DNA of 6,589 nucleotides, from NCBI GenBank assembly GCA_903858055.1, contig CAIOHM010000344.1, positions 1 to 6,589 on the forward strand. Direction: 5' to 3'. The stretch comes from an uncultured delta proteobacterium. GTDB lineage: Bacteria > Myxococcota_A > Polyangia > Polyangiales > Polyangiaceae. Made by a program: the position numbers and the translations under genes. Shown piece after piece: positions 1 through 5,178 of the stretch (positions within the stretch are counted from its first letter, which is position 1; every line of letters starts with the position of its first letter). The notes beneath the pieces were generated by a model. The model did no database searches. It was not told the origin of the DNA and was given only the letters and a program-made list of their open reading frames with translations.

Positions 1-189
1 CGTGTCGTGCTCGACTTCATGCGCGCGCCCGGCATCAAGAACAACCCGATGGTGAAGAAGGTCCTCGACGTCGTGACGCCGGTGCTCGGCATCCGCGCGA
101 TCGAGACCGACAGCGCACACGTGTGGGTCGCGCTCGAAGCCGCGCCCTGGCGCGTGAACGAGTCGCTGCAAGCGCTGCTCGGCAGCTGA
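1..189 (+). CDS. 3' end of an unrecognised gene (partial)
   Basis: The frame is open from the first base and ends at TGA 187-189, leaving 62 C-terminal residues; the true start lies left of the window. The codons have G or C at most third positions, as expected of a real gene here. The peptide begins RVVLDFMRAPGIKNNP and ends ESLQALLGS. It is soluble-looking, with alternating hydrophobic and charged residues, no cysteines and no membrane segment. I do not recognise the family, and the fragment is too short to assign a function. The first possible internal start (GTG at 7) is not needed, because the frame is open upstream of it. A 200-base gap separates it from the next gene, which has its own promoter, so the two are probably not one operon. 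Confidence 0.65.
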   Translation, partial: RVVLDFMRAPGIKNNPMVKKVLDVVTPVLGIRAIETDSAHVWVALEAAPWRVNESLQALLGS

Positions 190-260
190 CACGAACGGCG
201 AGAGCTCCGCGCGATGCGTGCGGTGCGCAGGCTCGTGCACAGCCGCGCGTCGCGTGTCAC

Positions 261-295
261 GGTCGCGCGCCGGTCCGCGCGAGAGGTCGCGCGCC
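261..295 (+). repeat. GGTC-type iterations upstream of the sigma-54 promoter
   Basis: GGTCGCGCGCC occurs exactly at 261-271 and again at 285-295, with a related GGTCCGCGCG at 272-281. Start-to-start steps are 11 and 13 bases, close to one helical turn. The block ends about 45 bases before the -24 element, a plausible distance for an enhancer site bound by a sigma-54 activator. In DNA this rich in CG runs the match could be chance, so the enhancer role is inference. Confidence 0.3.
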
Positions 296-338
296 CCAAG
301 AGCCCTCGCACCCTGGCTTTTCGCGACGTTCGGACGCG

Positions 339-355
339 TTGGCACTCCGCTTGCT
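339..355 (+). promoter_or_regulatory. sigma-54 (-24/-12) promoter
   Basis: The sequence TTGGCAC-TCCGC-TTGCT fits the sigma-54 consensus YTGGCACGNNNNTTGCW at every fixed position but one (T instead of G after GGCAC). The invariant GG (341-342) and GC (353-354) are separated by exactly 10 bases. Transcription would begin near 366, giving a leader of about 24 bases that still contains the ribosome binding site at 376-381. Position, orientation and spacing all point to the lipoprotein gene at 390. Sigma-54 promoters need an activator ATPase, usually bound upstream; the iterations at 261-295 are a candidate site. Confidence 0.72.
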
Positions 356-375
356 CAGGGGTTCTCGACCCCTTC

Positions 376-381
376 AAGGAG
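376..381 (+). promoter_or_regulatory. ribosome binding site deciding the start at 390
   Basis: AAGGAG lies 8 bases before the ATG at 390. It fixes that ATG, rather than in-frame upstream starts such as the one at 123, as the real start of the lipoprotein gene. It also sits just downstream of the predicted sigma-54 transcription start. Confidence 0.7.
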
Positions 382-389
382 CTTCGACG

Positions 390-1175
390 ATGAAACTTGC
401 CGCACCTTTCGCCCTCGCCCTGCCCCTCGTGCTCTCCGCTTGCGGGCCCCTTGGGCCCTTCGACTTCCGCCTCACGGACTCCACCGAGGGCGAGCGCGGC
501 GCCGTGACGTTTTCGACCACGGAGGGAGCGGACTGCATCTTTACGTGTGGAGTACAAGCACCTCTCGCGGTCGGCTCGCGCGACGTCATCGTCGTCGCGC
601 CGCGCACGCCCGAAGACGGACTCACGGTCGTATCGAGCGACCCGCGCGTGCTCTCGTCCGCGCTCGAGGTGAGCTCCGTGTGCTGCAGAGGCCTCGGCGA
701 TCGCAAGACCTGCTCGCCGCTCGACGCTTCGGCCACGTGCAGCGGCGCCCGCGAGTCGACCTACCGTGTCCGAGCGGTGGCGCTTTCTTCCGGTTCCGCC
801 GAGCTGCGCGTGCTTCACGCCGACGGCACCGAGCTCGATCGCGTGCGCATCTTCGCCGCGGACGCTCGGACCGCGACGCTCGAGGCGCCCGAGGACAAGC
901 CCGTGCCCGCGGCGGGCCTCTCGTGGAAGGTCGGCACGCGCGTCGACTACCGCGTGAGGCTCCTCGACGCGAACGGCGTGTCGCTCCGGGCGCCCGGAGT
1001 CGAGGCGCTCAAGAGTTCGGACGCGAGCGTCGTGGCGCTCCGCAGGCACTTCTCGAGCGAGGACGAGCGCTCGGACCGCGGCGAGCAGCTCGGCCGCGCG
1101 GAGGCGATCGCGGTAGGAGCCGCGCGCTTCGAGCTCCTCGGCGGGTCGACCGTGACCGTGAACGTGACGCCTTGA
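390..1175 (+). CDS. cysteine-rich lipoprotein with Big2/Ig-like character
   Basis: A 261-residue secreted lipoprotein. The N-terminus is a signal peptide (MKLAAPF, then a hydrophobic run) ending in the lipobox LSAC, so Cys18 would be lipidated; Gly at +2 does not suggest inner-membrane retention. The mature part has six further cysteines (49, 53, 98, 99, 108, 117), all in the N-terminal half and probably disulfide-bonded. Two stretches, about 75-165 and 205-261, have the rhythm of bacterial Ig-like (Big2) domains: a 'SSDPRVL' or 'SSDASVVAL' strand, a later 'GSAELRV' or 'GAARFELLG' turn, and a final strand ending in VTVNVTP. The start is set by AAGGAG at 376-381; a sigma-54 promoter lies just upstream. 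The role is unknown; an envelope or surface-exposed structural or binding function is inference. The lipoprotein call is firm, the Ig-like fold moderate. Confidence 0.83.
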   Translation: MKLAAPFALALPLVLSACGPLGPFDFRLTDSTEGERGAVTFSTTEGADCIFTCGVQAPLAVGSRDVIVVAPRTPEDGLTVVSSDPRVLSSALEVSSVCCRGLGDRKTCSPLDASATCSGARESTYRVRAVALSSGSAELRVLHADGTELDRVRIFAADARTATLEAPEDKPVPAAGLSWKVGTRVDYRVRLLDANGVSLRAPGVEALKSSDASVVALRRHFSSEDERSDRGEQLGRAEAIAVGAARFELLGGSTVTVNVTP

Positions 1176-1264
1176 GCGGTCGAGGCGAGGCGAGCGCCGC
1201 GGCAGAGCCCGAATTTTCGAACGCACGCTTGACGGTCGGGCGAGACCTCGGGCCTTCTCGGGGC

Positions 1265-1906
1265 ATGACCTCCGCCCTCGCGTCGCGCCGCTCGGCTCTC
1301 CTCGCCCTTTGCCTGAGCGCCGCTTACGCGCTCGGCTGCAGCGACGCGGGGTCCAGCACGACGACGGCCGAAGATCGCGACGCGGGTCTTTCAGCCGACT
1401 CCGCTCCGCCTCCGTCGCCCACCGCGGACGCCGCATCGCCGACGGACGCAGGCTCGGGCGCGGCGACTATCGCCGTGAGCGCATCGGACTTCGACTGCAT
1501 CCTCGATTGGCAGAAGGTGCGCGGCTTCCGCGTGAAGCGCATCGGAGGCGGGGCGCTCGCGGAGTCGTTGGCGGTCGCGAACAGCGCGAGCGGCGGCACC
1601 TACCCGCCGGGCACCGTGCTTCAGCTCGTGCCCACCGAGGCCATGGTCAAGCGCGAGCCGGGCTTCTCGCCTGCGACGAAAGACTGGGAGTTCTTCTCGC
1701 TCAGCGCGCAAAGCTCGGGCACGACGATCCGTGCACGCGGCACGACGGACGTGATCAACGCGTTCGGCGGCAACTGCTTCAACTGCCACAACCAAGCGCA
1801 GCCACAGTGGGATCTCATCTGCGAGCAGACCCACGGCTGCGACCCGCTGCCCATCAGCTCCGCGACGATTCAGTCGATCCAAAACGGCGACCCGCGCTGC
1901 AACTGA
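1265..1906 (+). CDS. cytochrome P460-like lipoprotein with one c-type haem motif
   Basis: A 213-residue protein. The signal peptide (Arg8, Arg9, then a hydrophobic run) ends in ALGC, so Cys25 is probably lipidated; Ala at -3 is not the usual Leu. Residues 26-70 form a flexible linker rich in Asp, Ala, Ser, Thr and Pro. The folded part starts near 75 and has a YPPGTVLQLVP strand (113-123) and an ATKDWEFFSL strand (137-146). The haem-attachment motif CFNCH is at 171-175 (bases 1775-1789). This order resembles cytochrome P460-like c-type proteins, which act in the periplasm in electron transfer or oxidation. C78, C186, C192 and C212 could form two disulfides. The ATG at 1265 is chosen because the signal peptide follows directly; no clear Shine-Dalgarno is visible. 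The gene starts 89 bases after the preceding lipoprotein gene, so co-transcription is possible. The haem motif is certain in sequence; the P460 family call is tentative. Confidence 0.77.
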   Translation: MTSALASRRSALLALCLSAAYALGCSDAGSSTTTAEDRDAGLSADSAPPPSPTADAASPTDAGSGAATIAVSASDFDCILDWQKVRGFRVKRIGGGALAESLAVANSASGGTYPPGTVLQLVPTEAMVKREPGFSPATKDWEFFSLSAQSSGTTIRARGTTDVINAFGGNCFNCHNQAQPQWDLICEQTHGCDPLPISSATIQSIQNGDPRCN

Positions 1907-1919
1907 GGCCCCCGGTGTT

Positions 1920-1956
1920 GACCGCGAAGCGCTTCGATCAGAGCGAAGGCGCGGTC
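1920..1956. terminator. hairpin after the P460-like gene, possible terminator
   Basis: GACCGCG (1920-1926) pairs with CGCGGTC (1950-1956), and CTTCG (1932-1936) pairs with CGAAG (1944-1948), leaving a 7-base loop and an asymmetric internal bulge. It begins 14 bases after the stop codon at 1904-1906. There is no T-tract on either side, so a classical intrinsic terminator is not shown; it may be a factor-assisted terminator or an mRNA 3'-end structure. Confidence 0.33.
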
Positions 1957-2110
1957 GAGTCGCTCGCAACGGCGTAGAGGTACTTCGTGGTCGACTCTCG
2001 TGCGGTCGAGGGTGAGAGGCCCATCCGCGCGGCGACGGCCGCGTCTCCGGGCCAGCACGCCGTGATGTCGGACGCGGGCAGCGCGAGGCGCCGTTCGCTG
2101 CGCGGGAGAC
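1921..2110 (-). pseudogene. possible LuxR-type helix-turn-helix remnant
   Basis: On the minus strand, a frame ending at TGA 1938-1940 contains AAVAARMGLSPSTAR followed by about 20 residues, with third positions mostly G or C from about 2105 onward. The pattern resembles the DNA-binding helices of LuxR-type regulators (VAxxLGLSxSTV, then a recognition helix and a serine-rich tail). Just at the end of this frame an adjacent frame reads ALIEALR, a common continuation after that domain, which would fit a frameshift. There is no start, no receiver or sensor domain, and several expected positions do not match. This is a weak call; it could be a coincidental open frame in GC-rich DNA. Confidence 0.25.
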
Positions 2111-2216
2111 CGATCGCCCGAGGTGAACGCGGCACAGCAGGCCCCAAAGAGAAGGGCCACCGCCCGTCGTCCCGAGGGACAGCGAGCGATGGCCCATGCT
2201 CACGCTTTCGCGCGAG

Positions 2217-2561
2217 CTACTTTGCGGCCGCCTCGAGGAGGTGAATCTCCACGCGTCGGTTGCGCAGGCGACCCTCGTCGGTGTCGTTCGAGTCGACCGG
2301 CTTCGTCTCGCCGAAGCCCTTCGCCTCGAAGCGCTTCGCGTCGATGCCCCTCTTCGCGAACCACGCGACGACGCTCCGTGCGCGACGCGCGCTGAGGTCG
2401 AGGTTGTACGCGTCGTCCCCGCGGTTGTCGGTGTGACCCTCGATACGGAAGCGCTGCTCCACCGGGAGCTGCTTGATCGTCGCGAGCACCTTGTTGAGGG
2501 TGTCGTCGCTCTCCTTGAGGATGATGTCGCTGTCGCTCTTGAAGCGCACGTTGTCGAGCAC
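2217..2561 (-). CDS. OmpA-family peptidoglycan-binding domain, N-terminally truncated
   Basis: The 114 residues from the GTG at 2561 make up almost exactly one OmpA C-terminal domain, which holds the outer membrane or a lipoprotein to peptidoglycan. The opening strand LDNVRFKSDSDII is followed by IEGHTDNRGDDAYN and LSARRA, then KGFGETKP and NRRVEIHLLE. Asp45 and Arg60 correspond in spacing to the diaminopimelate-binding Asp and Arg of E. coli OmpA. Homology starts slightly upstream, near 2576 (HDEL in the same frame). There is no signal peptide or N-terminal domain: directly upstream, in another frame, is the broken sensor-domain fragment. As it stands the product could not be exported, so I infer the surviving tail of a larger gene, or one arm of a frameshifted chimera. 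The domain is clear; the status as a functional gene is doubtful. Confidence 0.7.
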   Translation of the reverse strand: MLDNVRFKSDSDIILKESDDTLNKVLATIKQLPVEQRFRIEGHTDNRGDDAYNLDLSARRARSVVAWFAKRGIDAKRFEAKGFGETKPVDSNDTDEGRLRNRRVEIHLLEAAAK

Positions 2562-2613
2562 CAGCTCGTCGTGCGGAGCTCTTCCCCGAGGGGCTCGGTG
2601 CCCGCCAATCTGC

Positions 2614-2937
2614 CGAGATCGTCACGATCAGGTCGGGCGATCCTCCCTGAAAGAGCGCGTGGATGTAGTCGAGCAGCGGGCCGTCGGGCTGGTCGACGAG
2701 CCCCTGCTCGATGGACACCTCGAAGAACTCGAGCGGGGCCTCGAAGGCGCTCCCAAGCGAGCGGATGCGCGTTTACACGAAGTCGTCGGGCTGGAACTGC
2801 GGGGAGAACGACTCGATGAAGAGCACCCGCTTTGGGGTCGCCGCGCCGGCCCGAGGGGCGACGGCGAGCACGGCCGCCGCGAGCGCCAACACGATGTGAC
2901 GCAACCGTCCGAGAGAGATTCGCAACGACCAGCGCAT
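2614..2937 (-). pseudogene. broken N-terminus of a histidine-kinase-type periplasmic sensor
   Basis: From ATG 2935-2937 the minus strand reads a signal peptide (MRWSLRISLGRLRH, a hydrophobic run, then PRAGAA) followed by TPKRVLFIESFSPQF. An in-frame TAA at 2773-2775 stops it after 54 residues. The same frame then continues with obvious homology: LEFFEVSIEQG, GPLLDYIHALF and SPDLIVTIS. This layout matches the ABC-substrate-binding-like sensor domain at the N-terminus of many histidine kinases (PKRVLLLxSFG...EFYEVSLE...PLVDYLxALF...PDLVVPIG). In that family the domain goes on and is followed by membrane, HisKA and ATPase parts; here similarity stops near 2614 and the OmpA domain begins about 40 bases later in another frame. 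The gene is therefore interrupted twice: a nonsense codon and a truncation. No strong ribosome binding site precedes the ATG. Confidence 0.6.
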
Positions 2938-3093
2938 CGAGCGCGCGAGGAATCCAGTTCTCGGGAGCCTCGGCTACAGGCCTCCGCATGGGGTGCGACC
3001 GGCGGCCTCCATGGCGAGCTCGGTGGGCTCGGTGGCCACGCCGGCCCCACTCCGTTGCACGGTGACGACTTTGACGAGCGTGGGACGGGGGCG

Positions 3094-4236
3094 TCACCGC
3101 AGCCGCTCGAGCCGCCCGCCGCGCACGAGGCGCATGGGGGTTCCTCGCCAGTGCACGGTGCCGAGCGTGAGCGCCCGAAGCCACGCCGCCGCGAGGAGCA
3201 GGTCCGCTGCGGGAGCCGCGAGCACCATCGGGAGCAGCCGCGACCACGCGCGCGCGCGGGCCACGCCCAGGAGCACCAGCGCGAGACGCGTGCAGCATGC
3301 ACCGATCACGAGGGCACGCGCGTGCGCGAGCGGGAGCAACCAGGCCGCGAGCACGACGATCGGGAGCGGGAAGAAGAACAGCGGGTAGCTCACGAGCTTG
3401 CCCGGTCGCTGGCTCTTCGTGACCAGGGTCCAGCGAACGAAGCGGTCGAACACCTCGCGCACCGTCCGGCCCCACGCCCGCGAGCGCGCCACGCTCGTGA
3501 CCATGCGCGTTGCTCGTCCCCGCGCGCGCAGCGAGGAGGCGAGGGCCATGTCTTCGCCGAGGACGTCACCGAGGGTCGCGAGACCTCCGAGCGCGTCGAG
3601 CGCCGAAGCCTTGACGACCGAGACCTTGCCCACGAGGCCGCCCTCGTCGAGGAGGCCAAGGAGCGGAAACGCATGGAAACTCCCGAGCAAGATCGCCTCC
3701 GAGAGGAGATCTCCCGCGGTCGATCCTCGCCCTTCCACCACGGGTTGCCAGGCGGCGTCGACGCGGTCGTCTTCGAGGGCTTCGGCCAGCGCGAACGTGT
3801 CCACCGTGCGTGGGTCCACGTCGGCGTCCACGACGAGCACGCGATCGCAGCGAGGCACACGCTCCATGGCGTACGCGAGGTGCGCGACCTTCGGGTTGGG
3901 CACCGCGAGCGCGCCCGCCGAGACGTGGAGCGAGGGGTCGGTGCGCGCCTGGCGAAGCGCCGCCTCATGGGCCGGATCGTGATCCGCCTCGACGGAGATC
4001 GCTTCGACCGTGCGACCTCCGTGCGCCGCGTGCTCGATGCGATGCGCCAGATTTTCCTCGATCCACGTCTCGCTGCCCTTCACGGGTCGCAGGACGAGCG
4101 TCGAGCACGGTGCGAGCGCGCGCGGGGACGAGCGCCGCCCGTGCCACCACGCCACGAGGCTCCTCCGTGCGATCTCCAGAACGACGATCGCGTCGAGGAG
4201 GACGAGCGCGCCGAGCAGGAGCGATGCGATCACCAT
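3094..4236 (-). CDS. membrane glycosyltransferase, ceramide-glucosyltransferase (GT21/HpnI) type, probably for carotenoid
   Basis: A 380-residue processive-type glycosyltransferase. It has an N-terminal membrane helix (residues 2-20), a cytoplasmic catalytic domain, and two to four hydrophobic segments from about 285 to 358. Signature elements appear in order: LRPVKG (49-54), PNPKVAHLAYAM (113-124), the metal- and nucleotide-sugar-binding VVDADVD (135-141), GEDMALA (227-233, catalytic-base Asp229) and RFVRW (265-269), the (Q/R)xxRW motif of glucosylceramide synthases. It would transfer a sugar from a nucleotide donor to a lipid hydroxyl. Its ATG is only 15 bases after the crtC stop and in the same direction, so one operon with translational coupling is likely. 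I infer that it glycosylates the 1-hydroxyl made by CrtC. The alternative is a ceramide or hopanoid substrate, as for its relatives. The fold is certain; the substrate is inferred. Confidence 0.85.
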   Translation of the reverse strand: MVIASLLLGALVLLDAIVVLEIARRSLVAWWHGRRSSPRALAPCSTLVLRPVKGSETWIEENLAHRIEHAAHGGRTVEAISVEADHDPAHEAALRQARTDPSLHVSAGALAVPNPKVAHLAYAMERVPRCDRVLVVDADVDPRTVDTFALAEALEDDRVDAAWQPVVEGRGSTAGDLLSEAILLGSFHAFPLLGLLDEGGLVGKVSVVKASALDALGGLATLGDVLGEDMALASSLRARGRATRMVTSVARSRAWGRTVREVFDRFVRWTLVTKSQRPGKLVSYPLFFFPLPIVVLAAWLLPLAHARALVIGACCTRLALVLLGVARARAWSRLLPMVLAAPAADLLLAAAWLRALTLGTVHWRGTPMRLVRGGRLERLR

Positions 4237-4251
4237 CGACCGGAGACGCTC

Positions 4252-5178
4252 TCAGCTCGCGTCGCGCTTGGCCATGCGGAACGGCAAGAGGAACTGAACC
4301 CACGGCGCCGTGAAGCGGTCGAGATCGAGGGTCTCCGAGACGAGGGTGCGCCGCTCGCCGAGGAGCGTCGCCTCGCTCAGGTCGCGCAGGTAGAAGGGGG
4401 TGTCTTCGAGGGCCGCGCGGTGCACGAGGGTCGCGGGATCGTCGGCAAAACCCTGACGTTTGACCCCCCAGAGTCCTCGCCCCTGGGCGACCGGGTCCCG
4501 CGGTTCGTGCTCCTCCACGACACCTGCGGCGTCGACCGTGCGGAGACGACGTGTGCGCCCCCCCTCGCGCCCTTCGGCCACGTACCCGATGACACTCGAG
4601 CGCGGGCTCGTCGCGCGCGCCCATGTCCACGAGCGGAAGCCGGCTTCGAGCGGTTCATCGCCCCAGTTCTGGTCGAGGTACGCGTGACCGCGGAAGCGCA
4701 GCGCAGGCTCGGTCAGCTCGACCTCGATGGGGGCGTGGAGCGCGATCGGCGACCAGCGGTGCTGCCCGCGCGCGTCGAGATCGATCGGCGCGTCGACGAG
4801 ATGAGGCATGTGCACGCGAACGGTTCCGCGAAGAGGCTGACCGAAAGGTGAGGATTTTTCCTCGATCGCGAGCGACAAGACGCCGCCGTCGAAGCGCATG
4901 GAGCTCCCGCCGATCGCGAGGCTCGTTCGCTCACGGGCGACGCGCCCGGCTCCACGCTCCGTGAGCGCCCAGCGCGCCTCGGGGCCGTAGAGCGCGACGT
5001 TCATCGTGCAATGGGCGAGCGGGTCCGCGGGCCCCTGCTTGCGCGCCTTCGCATAGTACGGCGAGAAGACGTTGCCGAGCATGGCGATGACCACGAGGCC
5101 GTGACGACCGTCGGCGCTCAGCGCGTCGAGGTACCACCAGCGGTAGCCGTTCGCCGCTACCGGCGCGTCGAAGGCGAA
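4252..5178 (-). CDS. crtC: carotenoid 1,2-hydratase CrtC (start codon unresolved)
   Basis: The product adds water across the 1,2 double bond of acyclic (psi) carotenoid ends, giving the tertiary 1-hydroxyl. It is recognised from FAFDAPV, NGYRWWYLDALSADGRHGL, FSPYYAKAR, CTMNVALYGPEARWALTERG, YLDQNWGDEPLE (4639-4680), EDTPFYLR, and the C-terminal DRFTAPWVQFLLPFRM, typical of the two-lipocalin CrtC family. The coordinate 5178 marks where conserved sequence begins, not a start codon: no ATG, GTG or TTG exists in frame between 5460 and 5094. The ATG at 5460 would overlap crtD by about 300 bases in a non-conserved frame. Starting at GTG 5094 or ATG 5082 would remove the conserved N-terminal strand. 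About 20 bases of conserved sequence overlap the end of crtD. The stop at 4252-4254 is followed 15 bases later by the glycosyltransferase gene. The function is well supported; the 5' end is not. Confidence 0.85.
   Translation of the reverse strand, partial: FAFDAPVAANGYRWWYLDALSADGRHGLVVIAMLGNVFSPYYAKARKQGPADPLAHCTMNVALYGPEARWALTERGAGRVARERTSLAIGGSSMRFDGGVLSLAIEEKSSPFGQPLRGTVRVHMPHLVDAPIDLDARGQHRWSPIALHAPIEVELTEPALRFRGHAYLDQNWGDEPLEAGFRSWTWARATSPRSSVIGYVAEGREGGRTRRLRTVDAAGVVEEHEPRDPVAQGRGLWGVKRQGFADDPATLVHRAALEDTPFYLRDLSEATLLGERRTLVSETLDLDRFTAPWVQFLLPFRMAKRDAS

Larger units (their letters stand above)
1907..2216. other. stretch without an intact gene between two lipoprotein/decayed regions
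   Basis: No open frame here has a credible start together with a recognisable full product. It contains a hairpin beside the P460-like gene (1920-1956) and, on the minus strand, a faint helix-turn-helix remnant. A short GTG-started hydrophobic peptide ending in a Cys-Cys pair (minus strand from 2160) looks like the start of a signal peptide but has no basic residue after the start and quickly loses coding character. I take the stretch to be decayed sequence. Confidence 0.45.

Noticed and set aside
218..1264. The long upstream extension of the P460-like frame and the extension of the first lipoprotein frame back to 123
   Set aside because: Both place arginine-rich shadow sequence before a clear signal peptide and lipobox; the starts at 1265 and 390 are far better.
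1229..1264. TTGACG at 1229-1234 as a -35 box for the P460-like gene
   Set aside because: No -10 hexamer follows at 16-18 bases, and one hexamer alone is not evidence of a promoter.
2974..3093. Thirty-nine further open codons in frame after the glycosyltransferase stop, with good third-position bias
   Set aside because: The enzyme is already of normal length and ends with a typical basic tail. No homology is recognisable in the extension, so readthrough or a premature stop is not supported.
1391..3475. A 694-codon minus-strand open frame running through the P460-like gene, the pseudogenes and the glycosyltransferase
   Set aside because: It is arginine-rich and low in complexity, and crosses both coding strands without matching any family. 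Its LAGTEPLGEEL stretch near 2600 was considered as a link between the sensor and OmpA fragments but could not be supported.
2473..4851. A 792-codon open frame on the plus strand opposite the glycosyltransferase and crtC
   Set aside because: It is rich in Arg, Glu, His and Ala, has no recognisable domain, and mirrors the G/C third-position pattern of the genes on the other strand. It is a shadow frame of GC-rich coding DNA.
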